Below, one piece after another: positions 24,949 to 35,722 of a stretch of DNA of 64,000 nucleotides (the first letter of the stretch is position 1; every line of letters begins with the position of its first letter). This stretch comes from Bradyrhizobium lupini (GTDB lineage: Bacteria > Pseudomonadota > Alphaproteobacteria > Rhizobiales > Xanthobacteraceae). The stretch covers positions 5,041,001-5,105,000 of the forward strand of contig NZ_CP162553.1 of NCBI RefSeq assembly GCF_040939785.1. Reading direction: 5' to 3'. The notes beneath the pieces were generated by a model. The model was not told where the DNA came from and searched no databases. It saw only the letters and a program-made list of their open reading frames with translations. The position numbers and the translations under genes were made by a program.

Positions 24949-26532
24949 ATGCCCGTCTCCCGCCGTTCGCTCCTCAAGGCCGCAGCCGCGGTGCCGGCGC
25001 TGTCATTTCCGGGCATCCTGCGCGCCGAATCCCAGACCACGCTACGCTTCATTCCGGTGATCGACCTCGCCTTCGTCGATCCCATCTATTCGACGGCACA
25101 AGTGTCGCGAAACCACGGCTTCATGGTCTACGACACGCTCTACGGCATGAGTTCTTCGCTCCAGGTCTCGCCCCAGATGCTGTCGGGCCATGTCGTCTCC
25201 GGCGACCGGCTGCAATGGGACCTCAGCTTGCGCGACGGTCTGTTCTGGCACGATGGCGAGCGCGTGCTCGCCCGCGACTGCGTCGCGAGCATCCGCCGCT
25301 GGGCCGCGCGCGACGGCTTTGGCGGCGAGCTGATGGAGGCGACTGACGAGCTGTCGGCCACTGACGACCGCACCATCCGCTTCCGCCTCAAACGTCCATT
25401 CCCGCTGTTGCCGCAAGCGCTGGGCAAGGCCGCGATCAACGCGTGCTTCATGATGCCGGAGCGGCTGGCGGGCCAGGATCCGTTCAAGCCGCTCACCGAA
25501 GTGATCGGCAGCGGCCCGTTCCGCTATCTCGCCGACGAGCGCGTGCAGGGTGCGCGCAACGCGTATGCCAGGTTCGAGCGCTATCAGCCGCGCACGGACG
25601 GCAAGCCGGATTGGACAGCGGGCCCGAAGATCGTGCACTACGATCGGGTGGTCTGGACCACCACGCCCGATGCCGGCACCGGCGTCGCCGCGCTGCAGAC
25701 CGGGGAGCAGGACTGGCAGGAGACCACGCCGCACGACCTGCTGCCGATCATCAAGGCCGCCGGCGACATCGAGACGCGGATCCTCGATCCCCGCGGTTAC
25801 GCCTGCATGCTGCGCCTCAATCATCTTCAGCCACCGTTCGACAATCCTGCCGTTCGCCGCGCGCTCCTGGGGGCCATCGATCAATCCGCCTTCATGACCG
25901 CGGTGGCCGGTACCGATCCGAACTTCCAGGTCTCACCGATCGGCTATTTCGCGCCGAATACGCCGATGGCGAGCGAAGTCGGCCTCGATGTATTCCGCGG
26001 CCCGCGTGACTACGCCAAGGTGAAGGCCGATCTCAAAGCCGCCGGCTACAATGGCGAGAAGATCGTGGTGCTCGTCCCCACCAACTCACTGGCGCAGAAG
26101 CCGCTTGGCGAGATCGCCGTCGACAGCCTCCGCAAGGCCGGCATGAACGTCGAATATGCCGGGCTCGATTTCGCAGTGGTGTTGCAGCGCCAGCTCAAGA
26201 AGGATCCGGTCGGTCAGGGCGGCTGGAGCGCGGCCGTCGGCAACTGGCAGGGCATCGACTGGCTCAATCCGGCCGGCAACACCAATATCCGTGGTGAGGG
26301 CAAGGTCGCCGGCTGGTATGCGAGCGAGAAGATGGCCGGGCTCCGCAGCCAGTGGCTGGCGGCCTCCGAGCTCGCGGAGCAGCAGCGCATCTGCCGTGAG
26401 ATCCAGGCGGTGGCTTTCCAGGAAATCCCCTATATTCCGATTGGCCTGTACAAGCAGCCGACCGCCTATCGCAAAGCCATCACCGGCATTCTCGACGGCA
26501 CCGCCGTCTTCTGGAACGTACGCCCCGCATGA
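24949..26532 (+). CDS. ABC transporter substrate-binding protein (family 5, peptide type)
   Basis: A 527-residue exported protein with a twin-arginine-like leader (MPVSRRSLLKAAAAVPALSF). It has SBP_bac_5 features: LSLRDGLFWHDGERVLARDC, PLTEVIGSGPFRY and LDPRGYACMLRLNHLQPPFD NPAVRRAL-type segments. No peptide-type permease or ATPase is encoded nearby, so it is an orphan or pairs with a distant transporter. Its stop overlaps the amidohydrolase start, which links it to the same pathway. Confidence 0.87.
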   Translation: MPVSRRSLLKAAAAVPALSFPGILRAESQTTLRFIPVIDLAFVDPIYSTAQVSRNHGFMVYDTLYGMSSSLQVSPQMLSGHVVSGDRLQWDLSLRDGLFWHDGERVLARDCVASIRRWAARDGFGGELMEATDELSATDDRTIRFRLKRPFPLLPQALGKAAINACFMMPERLAGQDPFKPLTEVIGSGPFRYLADERVQGARNAYARFERYQPRTDGKPDWTAGPKIVHYDRVVWTTTPDAGTGVAALQTGEQDWQETTPHDLLPIIKAAGDIETRILDPRGYACMLRLNHLQPPFDNPAVRRALLGAIDQSAFMTAVAGTDPNFQVSPIGYFAPNTPMASEVGLDVFRGPRDYAKVKADLKAAGYNGEKIVVLVPTNSLAQKPLGEIAVDSLRKAGMNVEYAGLDFAVVLQRQLKKDPVGQGGWSAAVGNWQGIDWLNPAGNTNIRGEGKVAGWYASEKMAGLRSQWLAASELAEQQRICREIQAVAFQEIPYIPIGLYKQPTAYRKAITGILDGTAVFWNVRPA

Positions 26533-27902
26533 GCATGATCGCAATCTTCGGCAGCTATGTGCTGTCACGCAAGGACGGCGCGCAGGACGTGTTGCGCGAC
26601 CATTGGGTTCTGGTCGAAGGCAAGAAGATTGCCGCGGTCACGCGCGACAAGCCGCGGGCGGACGAGGTGCATGACCGTCCCGGCCGCTTCGTTCTGCCGG
26701 GCCTGTTGAACCTGCACAATCACTGCTTCTCCGAAGCGGTGGCGCGCAGCCACACCGAGGACGGCAACGGCCGCCGCAACAATCAGAGCATCGTTTACAC
26801 GGTGCTTTTGCCGCTGACCAAGCGCGGTGCAGATATCTTGTCGGCGGAAGAGCGCATGGCGGTCGCGCGGCTCGGCATCCTCCAACTCCTGAAGGGCGGC
26901 GCCACCACGGTGATGGAGCCGTTCCGCAACTCGATCCCGGAGATGTTCGATGCCGCCGAGGAGATGGGCATCCGCTTCTACGGCGCGCCCTATCTGTTCT
27001 CGACGTCGGACGCCAAGGCCGGCCCCGACGGCGTGGTGCACTATTCCGGCGATGACGGCACAGCCGACATGGCGACCTGGGATGCACTCTACCAGCGCTG
27101 GAATAATCGCGGCGACGGCCGCATCGGCCTTGCGATGAGTCCGCATGCCACCGACACCTGCGGGCCTGATCTGTTGAGGGCCTGTGCCGCGCGGGCACGC
27201 GAGCTCGGCGTGCCCGTCACGACGCATATGGCGCAGAGCCGCGCCGAGGTCGAAACCATCGGCAAGCGCTATGGCGGCCGCACGCCGGCGCAATATCTCG
27301 ACTGGCTCGGCCTGCTGGCGCCCGACCTGATGGCGGCGCACTGCATGTTCAGCACCGATGACGATCTCAAGCTGATGGCCGCGCGCGGTATGACGGTTCT
27401 CAACTGCCCGCGCGTGTTCGCGCGCGCCGGCGTCACCGCGGCCTTCAGCCAGTTCGCGGAGCACGGCGTGCGCACGGTGGTCGGCACCGACGGCTACAAC
27501 ATGGACCTGCTCGGCGAGCTCAATGCGGCGTCGCTGATCTCCAAGATCACCTCGGCGCGTGCCGATGTCGCGAACGCGCCCGAGTTGATCGAGGCGAACA
27601 CGGCAATCGCGGCCGATGTCATCAAGCGGCCCGATCTCGGCCGTATCGAGCCGGGCGCGACCGCCGACCTCACGATCGTCGATCTCACCCATCCGCATCT
27701 TCAGCCGCTGTTCGACCCGCGCCGCGCGCTGATCGCGCTCGCCAATCGCGCCAATATCGATCAGGTCATGGTCGACGGCCGCATGCTGGTCGATGCCGGC
27801 CGCTATCTCGGCGCCGACGAGGCGGCGATCACGGCTGCCGGCACCGCTGCGATTGGCAAGATCTGGGACCTGCCGGAGGCACAGGCGGCGTTCAACGGCT
27901 GA
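26529..27902 (+). CDS. Amidohydrolase-superfamily deaminase/hydrolase
   Basis: The 457-residue enzyme shows the metal-dependent hydrolase motifs NLHNH (residues 60-64), HMAQ, AHCMF and VGTDGYNMD in the right order. It falls in the SsnA/TrzA/cytosine deaminase-like group, which acts on C-N bonds of heterocycles. With racemase, carbamoylase and importer in the same operon, a role in ring opening or deamination of a cyclic ureide is reasonable but unproven. The gene overlaps the previous one by four bases and converges with a LysR gene, overlapping it by 11 bp. Confidence 0.83.
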   Translation: MSMIAIFGSYVLSRKDGAQDVLRDHWVLVEGKKIAAVTRDKPRADEVHDRPGRFVLPGLLNLHNHCFSEAVARSHTEDGNGRRNNQSIVYTVLLPLTKRGADILSAEERMAVARLGILQLLKGGATTVMEPFRNSIPEMFDAAEEMGIRFYGAPYLFSTSDAKAGPDGVVHYSGDDGTADMATWDALYQRWNNRGDGRIGLAMSPHATDTCGPDLLRACAARARELGVPVTTHMAQSRAEVETIGKRYGGRTPAQYLDWLGLLAPDLMAAHCMFSTDDDLKLMAARGMTVLNCPRVFARAGVTAAFSQFAEHGVRTVVGTDGYNMDLLGELNAASLISKITSARADVANAPELIEANTAIAADVIKRPDLGRIEPGATADLTIVDLTHPHLQPLFDPRRALIALANRANIDQVMVDGRMLVDAGRYLGADEAAITAAGTAAIGKIWDLPEAQAAFNG

Positions 27903-28818
27903 GGGGTGGCTCGTCGAATTCGGCGAGCGCCTTGCGTATGGTCTCGACCAGATCGAGCGCTACCGGCGAGGGGCTGCGCTGTGCCGGAAAGACCGCCGAG
28001 AATTCGAAGTCGATGCGCGGCAGGAAGCGGCGCACGACGACGCCGCGGGTGGAAAATTCCTGGGCGGTGAAGGGATCGCAGATGGCGACGCCAAGTCCTG
28101 ACGACACCATGCCGCACATGATCTCCGACAGCGTGGTCTCGACCCTGAGCACGCGGCGGACATCGTGGCGATGGAAGACCTGGTCGACGAGGTGGCGGCT
28201 CGACGAGCCCGCCGACAGCGAGATGAAAGTCTCGCCCTCGAAGTCGCGGGGCTCCAGCACTTCCTTTTCCGCGAGGCGGTGACCGGTGGGCAGTACAGCC
28301 ACACGCGCGGGCGCCGGCAGCTTCTGGCTCGGCAAGCCCGAATGCGCGATGGGCACCTCGGCAAAGCCGACGTCGCACTGATTGTTCAGTACCCAGTCGA
28401 CCACGATCGGCGAGATCACGCCGAAGAAAGCGAGGTTGAGGTTCGGCCGCTCCCTCAGGAAGTGCCCGGTGAGCCGCGGCAAATAGCCATTCGACAATGC
28501 TGGAAGTGCCGCGATCCGCAGTGAGCCGGTGCGGCGGCCGCGGATTTCCTCGGCTGCCGCGGTGATGCGTTCGAGGCCGACGAAGGAGCGCTCGACTTCG
28601 GTGTAGAGTGCCATGGCCGCAGCGGTCGGCACGAGGCCGGTGCCGCGCCGTTCGAACAGCTCCATCTTCAACAGCGCCTGGAGGTCGCGCAGCAACCGGG
28701 AGACCGCCGGCTGCGTCACGGTCATCAGCGCCGCCGCCTCCGTCACGCTGCCGGTCAGCATCGTCGCCCGGAAAGCCTCCACCTGCCGCGAATTGATCCG
28801 GGCCATCCCCATTTCCAT
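27892..28818 (-). CDS. LysR-family transcriptional regulator
   Basis: A 308-residue LysR protein with the HTH segment MTVTQPAVSRLLRDLQALLK (about residues 32-51) and a periplasmic-binding-like effector domain. ATG 28,818 gives MEMGMARINSRQ; the ATG four codons further could also serve. It diverges from the ABC importer/oxidase operon starting at 29,079 with 260 bp between, so it is the likely regulator of that operon. Its 3' end overlaps the amidohydrolase gene tail to tail. Confidence 0.87.
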   Translation of the reverse strand: MEMGMARINSRQVEAFRATMLTGSVTEAAALMTVTQPAVSRLLRDLQALLKMELFERRGTGLVPTAAAMALYTEVERSFVGLERITAAAEEIRGRRTGSLRIAALPALSNGYLPRLTGHFLRERPNLNLAFFGVISPIVVDWVLNNQCDVGFAEVPIAHSGLPSQKLPAPARVAVLPTGHRLAEKEVLEPRDFEGETFISLSAGSSSRHLVDQVFHRHDVRRVLRVETTLSEIMCGMVSSGLGVAICDPFTAQEFSTRGVVVRRFLPRIDFEFSAVFPAQRSPSPVALDLVETIRKALAEFDEPPLSR

Positions 28819-29078
28819 TCATAACATTTAGGCATGCAGAGGCTGCCATTATTCATTGGACGATGGAAGCCGGAGTTTGCGATCTTTTTCATCAGTGCTG
28901 GAGACGGCCCGCTTTTTCGGCAGATTGGAGGGGTTTAAACCTCCGGATCGCGCCAAAATTCGCCGCGCAAGGGCTGGAGCCCTAGTCGGAGAGGGATCTG
29001 CGCGGAAGGAAATGCGGAAGGTTCAGCCAACGAGACTCGTCGGCACGTCACCTCATCCCGGTATGGAGATCGGACCAC

Positions 29079-30113
29079 ATGAAGACTTTTCGCCTTCTGA
29101 CAGCGGTCAGCATCGCGGCCCTCATCGCCGCCCCCTCGGTTGCCACGGCTCAGCAAAAGACGCTCTATGTCGCCGGCTATGGCGGCTCGTTCGAGAAGAC
29201 CATCCGCGACGAGGTGATCCCGACTTTTGAGAAGGAGAACGGCGTCAAGGTCGAGTACGTCGCCGGCAACTCCACCGACACGCTGGCCAAGCTCCAGGCG
29301 CAGAAGGGCAACCAGCAGATCGACGTCGCCATCGTTGACGACGGCCCGATGTACCAGGCGATCCAACTCGGCTTCTGCGGCAAGCTCGATGGCCTGCCGA
29401 CCGATCTCTACGACACCGCGCGCTTCAAGGACGATCGTGCGGTCGCGATCGGCATCGTCGCGACCGGCCTGATGTACAACACCAAGGTGTTTGCGGAGAA
29501 GGGCTGGGCGCCGCCGACCTCCTGGAACGATCTCAAGGACACGAAATACGCCAAGCAGCTCGTGATCCCGCCGATCAACAACACCTATGGCCTCGAAGCG
29601 CTGGTGATGCTGTCGAAGATGAATGGCGGCGGCGAGTCCAATGTCGATTCCGGCTTCAAGATCTTCAAGGAGCAGATCAATCCGAACGTGCTCGCCTATG
29701 AGCCGTCGCCGGGCAAGATGACCGAGCTGTTCCAGTCCGGGCAGGCTGTGATCGCGGTGTGGGGCACCGGCCGCGTGCAGAGCTTTGCCAATACCGGCTT
29801 CCCCGTCGATTTCGTCTATCCGAAGGAGGGCGCCGCGACGTTGCTGACGACCGCCTGTCCGATCACCAAGCCGAACGCCTCGCCGCTTGCGTCTAGCTTC
29901 GTCAAGATGCTGCTCGAACCCAAGATCCAGCTCGTGATGCTGAAGGATTACGGCTACGGCCCGGTGCTGAAATCGCTGGTGATCCCGCCCGAGCTCGGCA
30001 AGATGGCGCCGATCGGCGAGCGCGCGGCAAAGCTCTATAATCCGGACTGGACCGTCATCAACGAGAAGCGTGAGGAATGGACCAAGCGCTGGAATCGCGA
30101 GGTCGAACGCTGA
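29079..30113 (+). CDS. ABC transporter substrate-binding protein (PotD-like, family 1)
   Basis: The 344-residue protein has a signal peptide ending near SVATAQQKTLYVAGYGGSFE. The opening of the mature protein and FQSGQAVIAVWGTGR are typical of the spermidine/putrescine and opine binding proteins. It is the periplasmic component of the importer encoded directly downstream. A polyamine, opine or similar amine is the likely ligand, in keeping with the oxidases in the same operon. Confidence 0.87.
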   Translation: MKTFRLLTAVSIAALIAAPSVATAQQKTLYVAGYGGSFEKTIRDEVIPTFEKENGVKVEYVAGNSTDTLAKLQAQKGNQQIDVAIVDDGPMYQAIQLGFCGKLDGLPTDLYDTARFKDDRAVAIGIVATGLMYNTKVFAEKGWAPPTSWNDLKDTKYAKQLVIPPINNTYGLEALVMLSKMNGGGESNVDSGFKIFKEQINPNVLAYEPSPGKMTELFQSGQAVIAVWGTGRVQSFANTGFPVDFVYPKEGAATLLTTACPITKPNASPLASSFVKMLLEPKIQLVMLKDYGYGPVLKSLVIPPELGKMAPIGERAAKLYNPDWTVINEKREEWTKRWNREVER

Positions 30114-30136
30114 TCGTTCGCGGCGGAGACAGCGTC

Positions 30137-31167
<1,031 letters not shown>

Positions 31168-31171
<4 letters not shown>

Positions 31172-32043
31172 GCGCTTCCGCCGAGGAACGAAACGCACGC
31201 ACGCCCTGGGCGCTGACGGCGCCCGCTTTGATGCTGTTCGTCGGCGTGCTCCTGATTCCGCTGGCAATGACCGTGATGCTGTCGTTCCATGATTGGGGCC
31301 AGTACAAGGGCATCGAGCCGGTCTTCATCCTCAAGAACTGGCATGAGATCGTAACCGATCCCTATTACGCCGAGATGTTCGGGCGGACGTTTCGCATCGC
31401 GATCCTGACTACGCTGCTCACCGCCGTGCTCGGTGCACCCGAAGCCTACATCCTCAACCGCATGAGCGGACGCTGGAAGAGCGTTTTTCTCCTGGTCATC
31501 CTGGGGCCATTGCTGATTTCCGTGGTGGCGCGGACGCTCGGCTGGGCGCTGCTGTTCGGCGGCAACAACGGCCTCGTCAATAAGCTGCTGATGTCGGCCG
31601 GGCTGATCCGCGCGCCTATCCCCTTCATGTTCACCGAAACCGGCATGGTGGTCGCACTCGCGCACGTGATGATGCCGTTCATGGTGCTGTCGGTGTGGGC
31701 GGCGCTGCAGCGGCTCGATCCGCAGATCGAGAATGCCGCGATGTCGCTCGGCGCCGGCCCTGCGACCATCATCCACCGCATCATCATGCCGCAGATCATG
31801 CCGGGCGTGCTGTCTGGGGCGATCATCGTGTTCTCGCTCTCGGCCAGCGCGTTTGCGACGCCCGCCATCATCGGCGGCCGTCGACTCAAGGTCGCGGCGA
31901 CGCTGGCCTATGACGAGTTCCTCAACACGCTGAACTGGCCGCTGGGGGCGGCGGTCGCCACGCTGCTGCTGGCCGCGCTGGTCTTGATCGTCGTCGGCAG
32001 CAACGCACTGATCGAGCGCCGTTACGCGGAGGTGTTCCGATGA
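31168..32043 (+). CDS. ABC permease (PotB-like)
   Basis: The 291-residue inner membrane protein carries six hydrophobic helices and the EAA loop AAMSLGAGPATIIHRIIMPQ. It pairs with the permease encoded next to form the translocation pore of the amine/opine importer. Overlaps of four bases on both sides show tight translational coupling. Confidence 0.88.
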
Positions 32044-32846
32044 GCCGGAATGGCCCGCTCGCGCTGATCTTCCACACCATCTTTGTCATCGTCATGGTGG
32101 CGCCGATCCTCGTCGTCTGCCTCGTTGCGTTCACGCCTGAAGGCTTCCTGTCGTTGCCGACAAACGGTTTTTCGTTGCGCTGGTTCAGGGCGATCGCCAA
32201 CTATCCCGAATTCGTCCATGCTTTCTGGGTCAGCCTTGGCCTGGGCGCACTATCGTCGTTCGTCGCGCTATTATTCGCGGTACCGGCGGCGCTCGCGATC
32301 GCGCGCTATCGCTTCCGCGGCCGTGATGCGCTCGCGGCCCTCTTTCTCTCGCCGCTGATGATCCCGCATGTCGTGCTCGGCATCGCGTTCCTGCGCTTCT
32401 TCACCTCGGCCGGGATGGGCGGCAGCTTCGCCGCGCTGATCATCGCGCATGTCATCATCGTGTTTCCGTTCGCGCTACGGCTGACCCTGGCGGCGGCGAC
32501 CGGCATGGACCTTTCGGTCGAGATGGCGGCGGTCTCGCTCGGTGCCGGCGGCTGGACGCTATTCCGCCGCGTGACGCTGCCGTTGATCCTGCCCGGCGTC
32601 ATCAGCGGCTGGGCGCTCGCCTTCATCCAGTCCTTCGACGATCTCACCATGACCGTCTTCCTCGCGGCACCCGGCACCGAAACACTGCCGGTGCGCATGT
32701 TCCTCTACATCCAGGACAACATCGATCCGCTGGTGACGTCCGTCTCGGCCTGCGTGATCGCGATCACCATGACCGCCCTCATTCTGCTCGATCGCTTCTA
32801 CGGGCTCGACCGCGTGCTCGCCGGCAAGGGCGATACAGGGCGATAG
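32040..32846 (+). CDS. ABC permease (PotC-like)
   Basis: The 268-residue membrane protein has the EAA loop AAVSLGAGGWTLFRRVTLPL and the usual six helices. It completes the four-component importer with the genes at 29,079, 30,137 and 31,168. Its stop lies nine bases before the first oxidase gene, so uptake and oxidation are cotranscribed. Confidence 0.88.
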   Translation: MSRNGPLALIFHTIFVIVMVAPILVVCLVAFTPEGFLSLPTNGFSLRWFRAIANYPEFVHAFWVSLGLGALSSFVALLFAVPAALAIARYRFRGRDALAALFLSPLMIPHVVLGIAFLRFFTSAGMGGSFAALIIAHVIIVFPFALRLTLAAATGMDLSVEMAAVSLGAGGWTLFRRVTLPLILPGVISGWALAFIQSFDDLTMTVFLAAPGTETLPVRMFLYIQDNIDPLVTSVSACVIAITMTALILLDRFYGLDRVLAGKGDTGR

Positions 32847-32854
32847 GAGAATCC

Positions 32855-33991
32855 ATGCGAACAGATTACGATGTCGCCGTCGTCGGCGGCGGATTGCTCG
32901 GCTCCGCCATCGCCTGGGGCCTGGGAAGACTCGGCAAGAAGGTGGCCGTGCTCGACGAAGGCGACATCACCAAGCGCGCCTCACGCGCGAACTTTGCGCT
33001 GGTTTGGGTCCAGAGCAAGGGGCTCGGCATGCCAGCCTATACCGTCTGGACGGTGCAGGCGTCACAGGCGTGGAGCAGGCTCGCCTCGGAGCTGAAGCAG
33101 CAGACCGGCCTCGATGTCTCGCTTCAGCAGAACGGCGGTTTTCATCTGACGCTTGGCGAGGACGAGTTCGGTCAGCGCGCCGAGCTGGTCAAGCGCATGC
33201 ACAACCAGACGGGTGCCGCCGATTACAAGATGGAGATGCTGCCGGCATCCGAGGTGAAGAAGGCGCTGCCGCTGATCGGGCCCGAGGTCTCCGGCGGCAG
33301 TTATTGTCCACTCGACGGTCACGTCAATTCGCTGCGCACGTTTCGTGCGTTCCACACCGGCTTCAAGGCATTCGGCATCGACTATCTTCCGGAGCGCCCG
33401 GTCTCGGCGATCAGCAGGAGCAGCGGCGAATTCTGCCTGACGACGCCGCAGGGCGAGCTCCGTGCCGCCAAGATCGTGCTCGCCGCCGGCAATGCTAACC
33501 AGACCCTGGCGCCGATGGTCGGTCTCCACGCCCCGATGGGCCCGACCCGCGGCCAGATCGTGGTGACCGAGCGCACCATGCCCTTTCTGCCGCATCCGCT
33601 GACCACGATCCGCCAGACCGACGAGGGCACGGTGATGATCGGCGACAGCAAGGAAGACGAGCTCGACGATCGCGCGCTGAAGCACTCGGTCAGCGCCGTG
33701 ATGACGGATCGCGCCCAGCGCATGTTTCCGCATCTCGCGCGGCTCAACGTGGTCCGGAGCTGGGCCGGCATCCGCGTCATGCCGCAGGACGGCTTTCCAA
33801 TCTACGACCAGTCGGAGACGCATCCCGGTGCCTTCGTCGCCTGCTGCCACTCCGGGGTGACACTCGCCTCCAACCACGCCTTCGAGATCGCGCGGATGGT
33901 TGCGCAAGGCGCGCTCGAGCCCGAGCTGGTCGGCCCGTTCTCGGCCAGCCGTTTTGGCGCCGCCGGTGCCGCGAACAACAGCGGCTACTAG
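32855..33991 (+). CDS. FAD-dependent oxidase, beta-type subunit (opine/hydroxyproline dehydrogenase-like)
   Basis: The 378-residue DAO-fold flavoprotein begins with VAVVGGGLLGSAIAWGLGRL and retains the C-terminal HSGVTLASNHAFEIARMV segment. This matches the catalytic beta subunit of heteromeric dehydrogenases such as D-hydroxyproline dehydrogenase, octopine/nopaline oxidase and HcnC. The gamma (2Fe-2S) and alpha (FAD/NAD-type plus 2Fe-2S) subunits follow immediately, giving the standard set. The complex oxidises a secondary amine or imino acid and passes electrons inward to the respiratory chain. Substrate unknown. Confidence 0.83.
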   Translation: MRTDYDVAVVGGGLLGSAIAWGLGRLGKKVAVLDEGDITKRASRANFALVWVQSKGLGMPAYTVWTVQASQAWSRLASELKQQTGLDVSLQQNGGFHLTLGEDEFGQRAELVKRMHNQTGAADYKMEMLPASEVKKALPLIGPEVSGGSYCPLDGHVNSLRTFRAFHTGFKAFGIDYLPERPVSAISRSSGEFCLTTPQGELRAAKIVLAAGNANQTLAPMVGLHAPMGPTRGQIVVTERTMPFLPHPLTTIRQTDEGTVMIGDSKEDELDDRALKHSVSAVMTDRAQRMFPHLARLNVVRSWAGIRVMPQDGFPIYDQSETHPGAFVACCHSGVTLASNHAFEIARMVAQGALEPELVGPFSASRFGAAGAANNSGY

Positions 33992-34010
33992 GGACATTGA
34001 AGGAGCCAGG

Positions 34011-34307
34011 ATGTTCAAACGATCCGAGCAGGACAAGCGGCCAGCGGTGCAAATCTTCGTCGATGGCGTTGCCGTCGCGGCGCGGCAGGGCGACACCGTC
34101 TCCGCCGCGCTGCTGGCCTCGAGCTGCGATGCACGCCGTTCGACCGCAGTCAGCGGGGCGCTGCGTTTGCCCTATTGCATGATGGGCGTGTGCTTCGATT
34201 GCCTCGTCACCATCGATGGCGTCGGCAACCGACAGGGCTGCCTGGTGCCGGTCACCGACGGCATGCAGATCGAGATTCAGAAGGGCAAGCGGGAGATCGG
34301 GAAATGA
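34011..34307 (+). CDS. 2Fe-2S ferredoxin-like gamma subunit of the oxidase
   Basis: A 98-residue protein with four cysteines arranged C56-x4-C61-x2-C64-x12-C77 (CMMGVCFDC and GC), the plant-type ferredoxin pattern of the small subunit in hydroxyproline dehydrogenase and HcnA-type complexes. AGGAG precedes ATG 34,011. It overlaps the next gene by four bases. Its role is electron transfer between the two flavin subunits. Confidence 0.85.
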   Translation: MFKRSEQDKRPAVQIFVDGVAVAARQGDTVSAALLASSCDARRSTAVSGALRLPYCMMGVCFDCLVTIDGVGNRQGCLVPVTDGMQIEIQKGKREIGK

Positions 34308-35722
34308 CTGTGGCTCCCAAGCGCGAAGAATATGACGTCGTGGTGATCGGGGCCGGGCCTGCCGGCCTTGCCGCCGCCGCGACGGCCGCCGAAGCCGGCC
34401 TGTCCACGCTGCTGCTCGACGAGAATATCGGCCCCGGAGGCCAGGTGTTTCGTGCCATCGCCTCGACGCCGGTGACCGACCGCAGCCAGCTCGGTGAGGA
34501 CTATTGGGTCGGTACCGATCTCGTGCAGGCGCTACGCGCAGGCAACACGGAGGTCATTCAGCGCGCAACGGTCTGGAGCCTCGATCGCAATCTCGATATC
34601 GCCGTCTCGGTCGGCGGCGCGTCCGCCTTCGTCAAGGCCAGGCGCGTGATCCTCGCGACCGGCGCGCTGGAGCGGCCGTTTCCGATTCCCGGGTGGACGC
34701 TTCCGGGCGTGATGACCGCGGGCGCCGCGCAGACCATGTTGAAATCATCGGCCCTGGTGCCGGATGGCCGCACGGTGATGGCGGGGCAGGGGCCGCTGCT
34801 CTGGCTGCTCGCCGCGCAGATCTTGCGTCTCGGCGGTCGCATCGATCGCATTCTCGACACCACCGAGCGCGTAAACTATTTCGCCGCACTCCCCCACGCT
34901 TTCGCTTTCCTGACCTCGCCGTATTTCGCCAAGGGCTTGTCGATGATGCGCGAGGTGAAGGCGAAGGTGCAGGTCGTCTCAGGCGTCAGCGAGCTTGCTG
35001 CCTCTGGTGACGGCCAACTCGCGAACGTCAGCTATGTCGCCGGCGGCAAGCGCGAGACCGTCCTTGCGGATCTCTTGCTGCTGCACCAGGGCGTCGTGCC
35101 CAACGTCAATCTGGCGATGGCGGCCGGAATCGAGCATCGCTGGGATGATTTGCAATTGTGCTGGTCTCCGGTGCTGGATGCCAGCGGCAATTCGTCGGTC
35201 GCCGGCATTGCGATTGCTGGCGACGGCGCCGGCATCGGCGGGGCGAACGCAGCCGTAGTGCGCGGCCGCATCGCGGCACGCGCGGCAGTGGAGGCGTTGG
35301 CGCCTGCGGCTGCAAAAATATTTGCGCCGATGGCGAGCCTCCGCGCCGATCTCGCCAAGGCCGAACGTGGTCGCGTTTTTCTCGACACGCTGTTCCGGCC
35401 GGCGCCGCAGTTTCGCATTCCCGCAGGCGACACCATCGTCTGTCGCTGTGAGGAGGTCACCGCAAAGGATATTCTCGACGCCGTCGCGATCGGCGCGACC
35501 GGGCCGAACCAGCTCAAGGCCTACCGCCGCACCGGCATGGGGCCGTGCCAGGGCCGGCTCTGCGGCCTCACCGTCACCGAGCTGATGGCGCAGGCGCGGG
35601 GCAAGAGCCCGCAGGAGATTGGCTATTACCGGCTGCGCGCGCCGGTCAAGCCGATCACGCTCGCCGAGCTCGCCGCCGTTCCGAAGAGCGCAGACGACAT
35701 CAAGGCGGTGGTGCGCGGATGA
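34304..35722 (+). CDS. FAD/NAD-type oxidoreductase alpha subunit with BFD 2Fe-2S domain
   Basis: The 472-residue protein starts with VVVIGAGPAGLAAAATAAEA, has a second nucleotide-binding region near residue 160, and ends with a BFD-like iron-sulfur domain holding four cysteines (CRCEEVT and GPCQGRLC). This is the alpha subunit of opine oxidase/hydroxyproline dehydrogenase/HcnB-type complexes. I start at ATG 34,304, coupled by ATGA overlap to the ferredoxin gene. It works with the subunits encoded at 32,855 and 34,011. Confidence 0.87.
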   Translation: MTVAPKREEYDVVVIGAGPAGLAAAATAAEAGLSTLLLDENIGPGGQVFRAIASTPVTDRSQLGEDYWVGTDLVQALRAGNTEVIQRATVWSLDRNLDIAVSVGGASAFVKARRVILATGALERPFPIPGWTLPGVMTAGAAQTMLKSSALVPDGRTVMAGQGPLLWLLAAQILRLGGRIDRILDTTERVNYFAALPHAFAFLTSPYFAKGLSMMREVKAKVQVVSGVSELAASGDGQLANVSYVAGGKRETVLADLLLLHQGVVPNVNLAMAAGIEHRWDDLQLCWSPVLDASGNSSVAGIAIAGDGAGIGGANAAVVRGRIAARAAVEALAPAAAKIFAPMASLRADLAKAERGRVFLDTLFRPAPQFRIPAGDTIVCRCEEVTAKDILDAVAIGATGPNQLKAYRRTGMGPCQGRLCGLTVTELMAQARGKSPQEIGYYRLRAPVKPITLAELAAVPKSADDIKAVVRG

